From positions 190,904 through 254,903 of the forward strand of contig NW_006767437.1 of NCBI RefSeq assembly GCF_000264995.1: 64,000 bases of DNA, written 5' to 3'. Shown piece by piece: positions 31,241-44,000 of this stretch. The translations under genes were made by a program, and so were the position numbers. The notes below the pieces were generated by a model. It saw nothing but the letters and a program-made list of their open reading frames with translations. It had not been told where the DNA came from and did no database searches. The first letter of the stretch is position 1. Each line of letters opens with the position of its first letter. The stretch comes from Punctularia strigosozonata HHB-11173 SS5 (taxonomy: Eukaryota; Basidiomycota; Agaricomycetes; Corticiales; Punctulariaceae).

Positions 31241-32787
31241 ATGAGCGTCATTTCCACACCCATAACCTCCCTTTTCAAGATTCAGCACCCCATACTTCTG
31301 GCGGGTATGAACGTTGCGGCCGGTCCTGAACTCGCCGCAGCTGTGACGAACGCCGGTGGTCTTGGTGTCATTGGCGGTGTAGGATACACCCCGAAGGTTC
31401 TGAGGTCGCAAGTAAGCACATAACACGCGGGGGCTTTGTCAACCGTGAGGCCGCACCTGACACATAACGACCTGTCTCACAGATACACGAACTCAAGAAG
31501 GACTTAAAGGATAAGAACGCACCGTTCGGCGTGGATTTGCTTCTTCCGCAGATTGGTGGCAATGCTCGCAAGACCAACGTGCGCTGCTCAGAACCGAAGC
31601 TGTCTTACATTGTTCTGATGTCTCTTACAGTACGACTACACCAAAGGGCAGCTGCCTCAGCTCATCGATGTTATCATCGAGGAGAAGGCGACGCTCTTCG
31701 TCTGCGCTATTGGTGTCCCCCCGAAGGAGGTCGTAGAAAAACTACACAAGGCTGGTATTCTGGTCATGAACGTACGTCTGTGGGATGTACCCTATATGGG
31801 CCATGACTATGTTGTTCTCACAAGCTCTATGTAGATGGTTGGCCATCCCAAGCATGTTGCTAAGGCACTGGATGCCGGCGTGGACTTGATTTGTGCGCAG
31901 GCTGGGGAGGTACGAGCATTGCATTCGTGGTTTCTGGTATCCATTGACGCAGTCCATTTCTTGCAGGGAGGCGGACACACCGGTGATATTCCCGCTTCCA
32001 TCCTCATCCCTGCTTGCGTGGATGCCGTAAAGGGTCGTAAGAGCTCGTTGACTGGTATGTCCGCCCCTTTCCCGGCTTAAGGACCGGCCATGGATATACT
32101 AACCTATTGGAGTAAGGTCAACCCATTTACGTTATTGGTGCCGGCGCTGTCTATGATGGCAGGAGCTTGGCCGCCAACCTCATGTGGGGCGCTGTTGGCG
32201 TTTGGGTTGGTACGAGGTAAGGCATAACTCATTCCCTGCATCTTCAATCACAAATCAGGGCCGCTTTTCTCGGATATCACTAGATTCGTTGCATCCACCG
32301 AGGCCTCTGCGCCAAAAGCACACAAGGAAGCTGTACTCAGCGCAGGGTATGAGGATGCTGTGACGACCTTAATCTACACTGGCCGTCCTTTGCGCGTACG
32401 CAGGACCCCATACGTCGATGACTGGTAAGCTTCGTTCTAATTAAACCCCCCGCCGCCGACACATTAATGATGGGTTATCTCAGGAACAACAACCGTCAAG
32501 CTGAGATCAAGGAGCTGACCTCGAAGGGCATTATACCTCACGAATACGAGATGGAGAAGCACCCCGAAAAGGCCGGCCCTCATGTCCGCGCGTGGCTGAT
32601 TGGCCGGTGAGTAGGAGCGCTATCTACACCTTAGGGTTAGCTAACCATGTCGGGCAGTGTATCTTCCCTGATTCACGACGTCAAGCCCGCAAAGGAGATC
32701 ATCGACGAGATGGTGTCCGATGCAGCTGAACGCATACAATCCGCCGCTGCTTCCGTGACCCTTGCGCAGGGCAAGGCGAAACTATGA
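31241..32787 (+). CDS. Nitronate monooxygenase (2-nitropropane dioxygenase family)
   Basis: Nine exons (31241-31411, 31483-31578, 31631-31771, 31835-31909, 31967-32054, 32117-32216, 32284-32424, 32484-32606, 32658-32787) encode 354 aa. It is an FMN-dependent TIM-barrel enzyme that oxidises alkyl nitronates such as propionate 3-nitronate. Family motifs appear in order: IQHPILLAGMNVAAGPELAA, AGGLGVIGG, DAGVDLICAQAGEGGGHTGD, PIYVIGAGAVYDGRSLAANL, and GAVGVWVGTRFVASTEA. The C-terminal ARERI-type helix closes the protein. All nine exons join by GT...AG introns of about 50-75 nt. It could serve in detoxifying nitro-compounds; no partner gene is nearby. Confidence 0.93.
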
Positions 32788-33231
32788 CCCCCCAGTGTAC
32801 GGCCATCTCCTCCTTGGATATATGTTTGCAGTGCGATTGAGTGTGTCGGATTGTTGGATGGAGTTGTATAGCATGTGTTACGCCGGAGTACGGAGATCGC
32901 ACGCATACCAGTGTACGCCAACTATGCAACCCTTCTCTCTGCCATCGGCGATCCGCACCACGTCGGAGCCTGCATGAAGTTCAATAGACCCGGGTTCGTC
33001 CATCGAGGCAACGCGCCCTGTGTTGCTGGATAACCTCCAAAGTAAGGAGCGCGGTCATCCATACTTTTGAACGCAGGCAAGGTTTGCGCGACTGTTCGTC
33101 AAATCGGGAGCATGAGGCTCACGCATAGCCATCCCGACCCCTGGGATCACACGTGACCGGGCAGCCGTCGCAGTGGGGCAATGTGACGGAACCTCCCTTT
33201 ACAAGCAACTCGATCTGGGTCCATCTCATCC
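32788..33231. other. Intergenic region before UBC6
   Basis: 444 bp between two plus-strand genes; no other feature was recognised. Confidence 0.4.
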
Positions 33232-34444
33232 ATGGCCTCCAAAGCAGCCCACAAGCGTGTACGGCCCCCCGCGCCACTCCTACACTTCATAAAGCTCACA
33301 GATGCTGCTCTAGCTCTCGAAAGAGTATGTCGCGATGCAGAAGGAACCTCCTCCCTTTGTCTGGGCGGCTCCGGAGGAGAAGAACATTTTGAACTGTGCG
33401 TACCGCGCCACTCAAAGAAAGAATCCCCCTTATGCTTGGAGTCTGACCCGATGCGACCAGGGCATTACATTATCGTGAGTGGCCATGGTATCCACGTACA
33501 AAGACGCATGCTCAGATCGTCGCTACCTTATCATGTAGCGAGGGCCGCCAGACTCACCCTTTGCTGGCGGAGAGTATCACGGAATGCTCATGTTTCCCTC
33601 GGAATACCCCTTCAAGCCGCCAGGTATTAAGGTCGGCATTGCATACGCGATAACGGCGTTCTATTAATTGTTCATCATGGTGTTGATCCTGTAGATGTTG
33701 ACGCCGTCTGGGCGCTTCCAGCCAGATAAGAAGATCTGCTTTTCAATGTCAGACTTCCATCCGGGAACGGTGAGTACTGCAAGCTGTTATTCTCTTGAGC
33801 GTCGTTGCTTGGCAGGATTAACATCACACGACAGTGGAATCCCGCCTGGAGTGTGGCCACAATCTTGACCGGTTTACTCTCGTTCATGCTCTCCGATGAC
33901 ATCACCACTGGATCTGTCTCGTCCTCTGATAATGATAAGCGGATACTGGCGGGACGTTCGCATGCCTGGAACCTTACCCAGAAGCGGTTCAAGGAGCAGT
34001 TTCCAGACGTACGTTCCATTTGATGAGATGTAGCGGACTGGTGTCCTTATCTTGCTCGTGTCTCTCGTACAGTTTTGCACGCCTACCGCGAAAGATTTGC
34101 CAAACATGGGGCAGCAGGCTGCCAAATCCGACTCGAAGAGCGACGACACACCTTCGACGGATGTCAAGTCGGTCCAGACACCGCCGTCTGCTCCGTCGTT
34201 GCAGGCTGGTGACCAGTCAACGGTGTCTTCGTCACTGAAAGGCCGAGTAACGGAAGCGCATGCCAGAGCCGCCGCTATGAACGTAAGACAGCCAGCCGCA
34301 GGTGCGAGCAGCGATCGAAGAACTGACGCTGCGCCGAAAGCCGTAGCCGCACACGGGTGGGCGCAAGTTGTCTGGGAGCGCTGGCGTTGGGCATTGTTCC
34401 TGTTCTTCGCCCTTGTAGTGTCACGGCTGTCGTCTGCACCATGA
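33232..34444 (+). CDS. UBC6: ER-anchored ubiquitin-conjugating enzyme E2 (Ubc6/UBE2J-like)
   Basis: Seven exons (33232-33258, 33314-33395, 33461-33474, 33539-33631, 33695-33769, 33835-34008, 34073-34444) encode 278 aa. The UBC fold runs over residues 8-165, with [37 protein letters not shown] and the active-site region [17 protein letters not shown], where the Cys is catalytic. A Ser/Thr-rich linker follows, then a hydrophobic tail anchor ([13 protein letters not shown]) two to eight residues from the end. This layout is diagnostic of the ERAD enzyme Ubc6, held in the ER membrane by its C-terminus. Exon 3 is a 14-nt microexon. The 3' end faces the thymidylate kinase gene, 167 bp away. Confidence 0.95.
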
Positions 34445-34611
34445 TTGTTCTTGGGCGTGCCAGTTACTCTGGCTCGCTTTCTCATCTTGCGTCCGATTAT
34501 CGCTCTCTAAAGCAACAACAACGTTCTTTATCTCCTTAACGTGTGTACTGCTTCTGTACTCTACTATACATATTCCTATCCTATATCTAATGTCCATGAT
34601 CATTTCGGTCG

Positions 34612-35456
34612 TTATATACGAACATTTTTCCATAGATGGCGAAGCGGTCGATATGTCGCTGTCAGCAACGGTTCAACGACTGTCCAAATCTCCCGTTGTA
34701 CCGCCTCGCGTTCACGTCCAGCATCGATCGTTACCCAGGCGCGAGCGCCATCCGCGGTGTTCAGCGACTGCATATCTTCCCCGATTCGCTTGAAAACTGT
34801 CCTTACACGCGCCTGCATCTCCTCCTTCTCGTACCGTTCTTCGCCGTATCCGCCGCGCTGTCTGGCCGCCTCGGGGAAGATATCGAGGAAGAGCGTGAGA
34901 TCTGGGGCGGGGAGGGATATGTCCGGCGCTCGACACCATTCGTACGGAAGACCCTTGGAAGCTGAGAAGGCTATACCGGAGAACGCGTAGCGATCGCATA
35001 TTATGTGTGTTCCGGACGCGAGCGTGGCTTCAATTGTCGAGCTGCGCACACGGACAGCATCCCAGGCGTTCATGTTCCGCAGTAGGATGAAGAGAGCGGA
35101 GTTGTTGAGACAGACTGCCACGTTCGTGTGCATGGGTAGACGCACGAGAGCTCCCAGCGATTAGCAGAGAAAAGCAGGTGGATGGCGCGGTCGTCCAGCT
35201 CCGATTGCGAACGCAAGTAAGCATCGATCATCTTTCCGATGGGCGTAGTACGATCTGCGCTTGCGGTGTCTTAGCCGAAAGGACGGAAAAAAAATTACAG
35301 GCTGCGCATGGTGTGAGGCTGACCAGGGAACTTCAAGAGCATGGCCGGGAGACCTTGGGAGTGCAGCCGGTCGACGAGAGAGGCGGCTTGAGTGCTCTTC
35401 CCAGAGCGATCGAGTCCTTCGATAACAATGAAGACACCCCGTTTGTCCTCGGACAT
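34612..35456 (-). CDS. CDC8: Thymidylate kinase (dTMP kinase)
   Basis: Three minus-strand exons (35456-35324, 35254-35146, 35041-34612) encode 223 aa. The P-loop is GLDRSGKST near residue 14, followed by [13 protein letters not shown], the helix [12 protein letters not shown], the [16 protein letters not shown]-like segment (here ASKGL) with the catalytic DR motif, and PDLTLFLDI. The lid has [10 protein letters not shown]. The enzyme phosphorylates dTMP to dTDP for DNA synthesis. Length matches fungal orthologues. It is divergent from CWC27, with 196 bp between the two start codons. Confidence 0.94.
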
Positions 35457-35652
35457 GGTGGCCAAGAGTTTATGATCGATGGGTAAGGCAGGAGGTGAAC
35501 GGTGAACCGGAGGAGATTCGAGAAGGTTAGACGCGCGCGCGCAGACCATTTCGCGTTCCACAGAGAACCGTTCTCGCTCTCACCACCGCGCCCGCTCGCG
35601 GCTCTTTGACTTGCTGCATTGAGATACATTGAGATACAACATCTTGACTCAC

Positions 35653-37770
35653 ATGGCGTTGCCAACCAAGGGACGAGTGATTGTGGAGACTACTGTTGGA
35701 GAGCTCGACATCGAACTGTGGTCCAAAGTGTGTCTCCCAGCGACACACGACGGCGAAGTCTGAACAGGTTGCCTATAGGAAGCCCCCAAAGCATGCCGCA
35801 ACTTTGTACAGCTGGCCATGGAAGGCACGAGTCCCTTTGTCCCGTCTCGTGGTGCTGATCTCATGTTGAAACATATGCTCCAGGTTATTATGACGGTGTC
35901 ATCTTCCATCGGCAAGTCGATTCTTCCGGGGACCGCCTGCGGGCGTGAATAACTTTGAGTGATTGCTAGTGTGGTCCCGGACTTCTTAGTTCAAACTGGA
36001 GATCGGACGGGAACAGGCGGAGGTGGCGAATCCATATACGGGGGTAAGTAACGAGCCATGCACGGTCACCATAGCCTCAACTTGCGTTGCAGAACCGTTC
36101 GAGGACGAGATTCACCCTCGTCTACGCTTCACTCACCGTGGCCTCGTCGCATGCGCAAACAATGGCGACAAGAATTCTAATGACTCCCAATTCTTCATTA
36201 CACTAGGTAAGTGTAGGTTTGCTCCTCGATGCCTCCACGACTTACATATACCTGTGGCAAAGACAGGGCTGATGAACTCCACGGCAAACACACACTGTTT
36301 GGCCGATGCATTGGAGACACTATATACAGTGAGTGGAATGTGTAGTTGTCAGTACGGATTCTAATGCAACCCCGTAGACGTCTTGAAAATCGGCGCGACG
36401 GGTAAGAGATTGGCTGACACGTGTATTGGCAAGGACTCACTGTTTCGCTTCAGAAATCGACAAGAACGGGCGACCAACATAGTCAGTAGGTCTTGCATCC
36501 CCTTGCTCGTCCAGAGGCTCACAAATACCGTCAGCCCGCCCAAAATTAGGACAATCCGGATAGTTGATAACCCCTTTCCAGATATTGTTCCCCGTATCAC
36601 GGCTGAGGAAAAGAGGGCACAACAGAAGGCGCGCGAAGCTGCTCAGCAAGAGCGGGAGGAGGCTGCTCGTCGAAAGGGAGCCAAAAAGTCAGTTCCTCGT
36701 ATGAGCACGGCGTCTCAATCTGACGGATTTCGCAGAGATGTAAAGCTGCTGAGCTTCGGTGAGGACGAAGGCCTAGAGGAGGAAGAACCTGTTGTACTTA
36801 AGAAAAGGCCGATCGTGCGGCCGGACTGTGAGGTATCCACTCCTATGGTCCGCGACAATTTACTGACACGTCGCCATAGTGGTCGACAATCCGGATGCTC
36901 GTGTGGTCACGGAGCTACCGGACTTCATCGCAGCACCTCTCAGTAAAGCAGACAAACCCAGCAAACTTGAGCCTGAAGCAAAGGTATAGAGACAGACGAC
37001 TGCCTGCGATTATCTCTGATATCCTTTGTTCAGCCGGGGAAGTCTGCCAAGGCAGCCGATGCTGTCGACATTACCAAGATCCGTGAGCAACACGCACGGG
37101 AACAAGATAGCAAGCTGTAGGCCCGCAGCCTTCAATTGAAAACACTCACCGTCTTACTCATGCTCTTCAGCAATTCTCGCAAGGCCGAGATTGAAAAGAT
37201 GGAAGCGGACATCCGCAAGCTCGCGAGAAGGACAGGTGACGAGAGTGACGACGAGCCGGCGCGGAAGAAACCCAAGAAATCCTATCTCGACGAAGAGTTG
37301 TCGAAGTATGCCAAGGGCAAAGGAATCCACAGCAAAAAGGTTCAGGGTAAAAGGAAGAATGAAGGCGATATCCTCGCTACTCTGAACAAATTCAGATCTA
37401 AGCTTCAACAGAGTTCGGTCGAGGATAAAGGGGACGAAGCTGGTGAAGACGAGACGGATGCCGCAGGAGCTCCACAAGCTACCGGCGAGGACCCTGGGGT
37501 GGAGGTCGACACGGATGCCGGATTCCTTGGTCACCTGCTGCATTTCCCGAAGGACAACTCGGAAGAAGTGCAAAAAGCTGAGAGAGACTACGAGGTGCTG
37601 TCATGTCTTTGTTATCGGAGTCCCGGATGGTCGGGTCGCTCACACTCACGCCCCTGCACCAGGTGATCGATCCCCGGGCCCGAGGTGCGCGCGCTAAGGA
37701 GGAGGAGCGAGAGCGGAAACGCGCTTCCATGAGGGGCAAGGGCGCGCAAGGCGCACGGCACCGAAGGTGA
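35653..37770 (+). CDS. CWC27: Spliceosome-associated cyclophilin Cwc27
   Basis: Fourteen exons (35653-35727, 35779-35824, 35884-35911, 35970-36043, 36093-36206, 36263-36328, 36378-36401, 36454-36481, 36535-36687, 36736-36827, 36880-36983, 37034-37116, 37171-37594, 37663-37770) encode 472 aa. Residues 1-175 are a cyclophilin-type domain ([76 protein letters not shown]). The rest is charged, with coiled coils and the conserved VKLLSFGEDE motif. Cwc27 travels with the activated spliceosome and pairs with Cwc22. Two successive introns (35825-35883 and 35912-35969) appear to start with GC instead of GT. The catalytic Arg is kept in FHR, so isomerase activity is possible. Confidence 0.92.
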
Positions 37771-39327
37771 TTGGAGGATAAACGTCGAGTCGTGCGGTGG
37801 GATGGTGGGGCCTATGTTGGGGAGGCGCACTGCGGGACCGAATGCCATATCTAATGAACCGGACCGCCGTCTCCCCTCCTCTCTCGTAACGATGACGGTG
37901 GTGTGTCGCCGCCTCCCGCGTCGCTAATCATGGCATGGCATTGTCGGTATACGGGCAAACACTCACGCCATGCCGTATCGGTCGGCAAGATCGCTGAGAG
38001 AAGGACGGCGAGCTTGATGGATTGGGATGAACGTCTGTCCACGTCGTCGAGTACGACTTCGCGCTCTGTTGCTTTTCGTGTGGTCCTTTTCGCCGCATCG
38101 GCATCTGTATATAACTTATGTATCTCCCGTCGGCTCCGACGCGCTGCACGCACCTGCTGGTGGTCCACCTTCGCTGAACGCACCGCAGTGGTCATAGGGT
38201 TGCCTTTGGGTTAACATGCCATCTGCGTGCGAATGGCCACGATCGTGATCAAGAAGAGGTAACATTATGTCCTGTGGTCGCACGCTAAGGGGTGCATGTA
38301 AACAGAACGCTGCAGTGTCATTAAGCTATATGCAGGATTATCCTGGAATACGTTGCAGGTGCTATAGGAGGCTGCAAGGACGGCCTATTGATAGAGGTGT
38401 GTATTTGCGGGCGAAGACGAGAGACCCAGGAGCCGTGCAGCACAGGAATGTTGGGAAGAAGGTATCGATGGTTCAATTCAGACCGTGGCCAGAAAAAGAC
38501 ATATTCGCTGGCGGTGTTCTTTCCATAGCTCATTCAGCGAAGAATATGTTTGTGCGACTATGGAATGGTTGCGAGCGTACAGGTGCTGATAAGATTAGAT
38601 GAGAGTATGATGCGTACAGATTTAAAAAAAAAAGGAAAAAAAAGTCGTGTGTGCGTGTTCCTCCAATTAATTCGATTTCTAGCTTGTGAACTGCCGCCGA
38701 GAGAGCAACAGCAGTGTGACCCAACAGGTCGCCCGTCGAGCCGCGAGCTCGTGAGGCCGTTCTAAGCCGTCCTGGGCCCGACGTCCAAGGGGCGCGCTCG
38801 CTCCCAAGGTCGGACACGCGGCGCTCCCACGACGCTTCCCACCGCATCTCTGTCTCCATCTCCATCGGCGAGCGTGAAGGCCAAACCCTGATCCCGTCAC
38901 CAATAGGTCCTCCTTGGCCCACGAGATCGCGTTCCACAGATCTGTGCCCACCCCGCCCGCGTCGGCCTCACGCCCCCGATGCGGGGGTCCACGGCTCGGA
39001 GCCTCTTCGCCTCCGTGCACCCAGACGTGCGCACGACGGCTCAAATAATTTGTGTCCGTCGCCTACAACAGCATCTGGAGACGATTCCTCCTTCCGGAGC
39101 GCGCGGAGCCGAGGCGCGAAGCCGTGTGTAAAGCTGTCCAACAAGCGTGTCGAACGGCTGCATGGGGGGCAACCAGGGCAAGGACCCTCCCCTCTCGCCC
39201 TTCCCACTTCTTGCCGACGGTTGCGCCTCGCGGTACCGCGGCCGGAGACAGAGAACGTGTAGGATGCACCGCATGCCGACCCAGGGAAAGATGAGCTCTC
39301 TAGCGCGTCCTTGGAAGCTCCGTGCGC
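37771..39327. other. Intergenic region between convergent genes
   Basis: About 1.56 kb. It includes an A-rich tract at about 38622-38641 and otherwise GC-rich sequence. No spliceable gene was recognised. Confidence 0.4.
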
Positions 39328-41025
39328 TCATGCGAGCGGGACGACGGGCACGCGAGGCGGAGATGCTGGAAGCGGAACCAGACTGGGCGACGCTGGCCTT
39401 GGCTGGTCCGGCCCAGCCACCGGCGTTTCGGTGGTTTGCCCCTGCCCGCTCTCGCTCTCATCACACTCGTCTTCGTCCTCGTCGTCCCCGATCGGGATGA
39501 GCATGCCGTTGATTTCTATCAGCTGGACGGACCGGCGCTTTTTCCTGATCGTGGTGGATTGCCGCAGACTGCTCTGTCGCGGAACGGCCGCGCCTTGGCT
39601 CGCTCCCACCGTTTCCGGGTCCAAGGCCAGAGGTGAGGGGGGATTGAGCGTGGGGGAGGGTATGCCCCTGAGGAAGGTCTTCAGCTGCGTCTGCGTCTGC
39701 AAGCGCGACGCGACATCGGGCGGCTGCGTCCGTATTTGCGCGTCAGGCGCAACGGGAGCCGCCTTGTTGAGCGCAAAGTACGAGCGCGGGGCATGCGCGG
39801 GATCGACAAAGGGCGAGTCCGGTATGCCGGCGCCATTCGTGGGGATGTGGTTCGGCAGGTTCGGCCGGACAAGGAAGTAGGAATGGAGGTTTGGGTGCGA
39901 GTCCGGGCTCGGGGTGGCGGACTGAGGCGTGTCCGGCATCGGCGAGGGCGTGCAGGACGAGCGGTATGACCCCGAGTGCTGGCGCGGGACTGATTGAGGC
40001 GGCTCCGGAAAGCCCTCGAGCGCGGAGAGGGTGAGCGGGTCTTCGCCGACCGCGGAGTCTGGCGTGCCGAGGGGAGAAGTTGCGCGCAGGGGTGAGGCAT
40101 CGGGCGTCGGCAGGTGATAGTTGCTGCTGGAGGCCTTCTCTTCGGACGCAAAGCCTATTTCTTGGAGGTCCGGTGCTGAGCCGGTGTCGTGCGGGAACGT
40201 CGGTGTAGGAGGTATCACGGACAATATGGAGGGGCTGGGTTGCATCTTTGGAGGGGACGGCTTCGGTGGTGATGATGATGCCGCGCTGGACGGGTCTAAC
40301 AGGGGTAAGAAGCTGAGGTTGAATCGCTTCGGGGGCGGTGGTGGGGGCGTGGCCGGGGGTGATGGCGGCTCCACGTTGGGTTCGGGAGGAGGTGGATGCT
40401 GGGGCGTGGGCGAGAGCATCGGAGGTGGTGCGGTTTGCGCGGGCGCCTCGGGCAAAAGGGGCAGGAGATTGACCGGGACCTGGCTGAGGACCGGGGGGAA
40501 GTAAGATGCGGTCTCCGGAGGTTGCTGGGCCCTTGGAAGCGACAGCCGTATCTGCTTGAGCTCGAGCAGGTCGCTGGAGAGATAAAGACGGGTCAGCGCT
40601 GGGTGCGGCAACGTATGACGAGCGTGCAGGACAAGGCCGTAGCTGTATGGGCATTGATAACGACGATCGTGGCTGTATGGGCATTGATAACGACCATCTC
40701 CAACTGCATGCGCGGCCAACGTCTATGACGACTATGGCCAGCGTCATCGTCGTCGGGCGGGACATCAAAGTCACGCGCGTGGAGGATCCGTTGATCCGGT
40801 AGTAGTCGGGAATACCAGCCGCTGGACGGAGGACGCTACTCACGCATACGAGAGATGCCTGGCTGGCGGCGTGGGCGAGCGGTCCCAGTCGTCGGCCAGG
40901 TGGACGCGCACGAGCTCGCTCTCGCAGAACGAGACGGTCTTGCACCCCAAGCGTGGTCGCCCGACGTCGTCTCGGGGCTCGGGGCCGGGGCTCTGCGGCG
41001 GCGTCGGCTTTAGACACGACTTCAT
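39328..41025 (-). CDS. Pro/Ser-rich protein with a possible PP1-docking motif
   Basis: Two minus-strand exons (41025-40844, 40573-39328) encode 475 aa. Near residue 30 a KTVSF segment fits the RVxF motif used to bind protein phosphatase 1. It is followed by a charged LVRVHLADDWDRSPTPP stretch and, across the intron, DLLELKQIRLSLP. The middle is highly Pro/Ser-rich and probably disordered. Near the C-terminus an ordered-looking block (KKRRSVQLIEINGMLIPIGDDEDED) stands out. The two ordered blocks suggest a regulatory or scaffold protein, but the family is not recognised. The 270-nt intron is the longest in the window and holds a short tandem duplication. Confidence 0.68.
40629..40695. repeat. 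Short tandem duplication in an intron
   Basis: A unit reading gctgtatgggcattgataac occurs twice, 30 bp apart, inside the single intron of the Pro/Ser-rich gene. Confidence 0.75.
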
Positions 41026-44000
41026 GGTCGTTGGTCGGCGTAGGTCGGGCGATTGGTGCTGCCGCCGATGCGCGTGCTGCCGGGACGTCGTAGCGCGTCG
41101 TCGTCGTCGTCGTCGTCGTCGACGGAGTAGGTTGGTCGTAAGACCGGGACAGGTCAAGGGCGTGCAGGAGACTCGATTCGCATGGAGTGGGACGGTCGGG
41201 CGCGGTCGGGTCAGCGTTCTCTACCGATGTTTTCGGTTGGCATGTGACTCGACGTACCGTACGTCACTCCTCCTCCTCTCCTTCGACGCCGTAACCTGCA
41301 CATACAGTTCCATCCCCTGATTACTGTCGTCCCATTTCTCCGGACGTCGACCATCCGAGGTATGTATGCTACATCTCCACGAGAGCCCGCGAGAAACGGC
41401 CGTGTGTGTTGTATCATTTTCATCCCCATCCTCTGCGCCTTGTTCTCAAGCTAAGCAGTGGAGCCGCACTTCGCTTACCGGCGAACCCTCGCAACGATTC
41501 TCATCACCCACACCGATGATGCATGATGACCTGCCCGCCGTTCAAGGCGGTTGATGTCATCCGACCTTCGTTCCGTGAGCGTTTCCCATCGGTCTCAATG
41601 TTCTCCAGCGTTTTGTTTCAAGAAGGAGCCGCCCCCGAAACGGCCGTCCATTTCCCGAAAATTGCGCGTGCATCGTCCGAGGCTCGGTGGGCACTGCTCG
41701 ACCCGACGATCGAGGGAGAGTCGCACCCCACATAGCGTCGTCGGCGACGGGGGTGCATAGTTCATCGTTGCGCAAAGAGCTGATGTCATCCGAGCCTAAA
41801 AACGATCACTACTTCTTCCGTTTGTGATTTGATTCGGGACCATGACAGGACACCCCATCGCAGCCATCGTCCGGGGTGCTGCTGCGAACCGGCGCACGCG
41901 CAGCCGACGATAACCCGGACGATTAGACTGCGAGCTACAGCAGCAGCCTAGTGGTGGCTTCGTCCGTTCGTCGTGGGCGACGGTCGGGCGTCGCCATTGC
42001 AACGTTGCACCCAGTATCGCAGCAGCAGCAACCTCGACTTATGCAAATAAAATACGCAGCTGATCCGCAGCGCGATCTCCGGAGCACTCCAGACCAACTC
42101 AAATTACTATCTGACTGCGCCGGCGTGCTCATCCACTCTCACCATTAATCTTTTGCTGGGTCTGCTTTTGCTGCTGCTTATGCCTAATCATCTTCGCCGA
42201 TTGACCCATCTCCGATTCCGGCCTGCACCGGGTCTAAAGCTGTAGAGACGCGCTTCGCCAGCCAACGAACGCTTGCCTCTCACGCTGCACGACCGAGAAG
42301 TTTTTTTTTGTCGCCTCCTCCTTCATTTGGCACGGATGGCGGACTGCTCTCACAGCTCGGAGGTCGAAGCGGGCGGGTTCATTGAGCGAGATGAATGAGC
42401 CGCAAATTACTCAAGAGAGGGGCAGACATGCGGCATGACGGGCAGGCGAGGCAGGCATACTTACAGGCCCGCCGCGCCGCTCATCCGAACCTCCCGCTTC
42501 TCATGTTACTGGCGCGCGAACTTGTGCACAAAACGGACGTCCCGAGAGCGATGCTCGCGGGCCATGGGGAAAAACCGGACGCGAAGAAAAAAACAAGTAG
42601 TGTGTATCAGCGCGATGATGACATCGCCATCATCATAGCATCGCCCGCGCCCTTCGGTGAGAGGCGTTTTGTACACGGTATATTCGACTTTTATTCTGGA
42701 GACCGGTGGGACTGCCCGGACTGGGCGACGGGTCAGCAGGACAACCCTGGGCATTTCGAGCGTGAGTGCGCCCCGCACTGCATGCACGCTAGAATGGACT
42801 TTCGTCGCGATGAGCGATGGAGAAGGTTCGTTAATGGTAATATAGATGGGCTTGGATCCGATGCAGCGCCTGATGACCGTAGCTGTAGCTACCACCAACC
42901 ATGGTGCTTGCTGTTCGGATGCCATGAGAGAGATCTCGTCTCGACTGCCGCGGTCTAGTATTATCCGATCGATGACTGAGACACAATGAAAGACTCGAGA
43001 GGCTCTGATTATTCGATCGTATCTGTGCGCCGTTCTGCGGCAGGGTGCACACTTAAGATGGCATATCCATGCCGAGAAGTCGCGGTACGAGATACGGACG
43101 GTTCCAATCTTGGGGACGGGACGTCAGAAGGCGGACCATGGGAGATGCCAGCGTCGCCTCCATTCCTTTACCGATGCGTGCAGACGTCGACGCAACTCCG
43201 CCCGCTTCGGTTTCTCTCAAGTGATACGAAGGGAGGGAGCGCCGCGCGGAGAGGGGGGGTTGTTGAATGGCGGGCGCACGCCTGTTCGCGCGAGACGTCC
43301 CTACGCTTCTTTCGAGGGTGCGGCGTAGGGAGGTCCCGACTTGATCGTCCTTTGCACGCAAACTTTTATCGGATTGGGGAAGTGCTTGCGGGGATTCGCA
43401 GAGACAGAACGTATTGAATGGGCAGTCACCAACTATGACGAGATGTCGTGAGACGAGATTGGGTTTCTCGACGTTCATTGCGAGAGGCGTATCGTATCGT
43501 ATCTGTGCTCTCTCCCTCGCCGCCCGGAGCGCCTCTGTGAAACGACGAGAAGCTTCTGCAGCATCAGGGCGTCCGCTGGGTGGCGTCAGGGTTCGTGCAA
43601 CTCAGCCCCAGCGCTCGCTCACACAGACCAACCCGATGGCGCCAGTGCGTTAGTGTAGAGTACGAGATGGGCCAGTACACGAGGGCGGCGTCTTTGCACG
43701 ATCACGAACCTGCATCGTCCGCTATGTCAGGGGCGTGCCGTTACTCCGAGCGCCCAAGGTAGCGCGGGGTGGCTGTAAGAAGGGGCTTCCATGCTAGCTG
43801 AGAGTCGCGCATTGCTTGAGATGCCAACGGGAGTGTGGGATGCACCCGCACCGCCTAAGGAGATGCCCTTCCGGATGGGATCCGATCTTAGAGAGGGTTG
43901 GGTGTATGATCATCGAGCCCCACACCCGGCGGTCCGGGGTTTGGCAAAGAAGAACGGCCTTCATACGATGTTCTACGGGGCAGCGAGGACCAGAACACCG

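Noticed and set aside
38622-38641. A-rich tract as the tail of a retroposed sequence
   Set aside because: No target-site duplication or retroposed coding sequence is adjacent; a simple A-rich stretch is enough.
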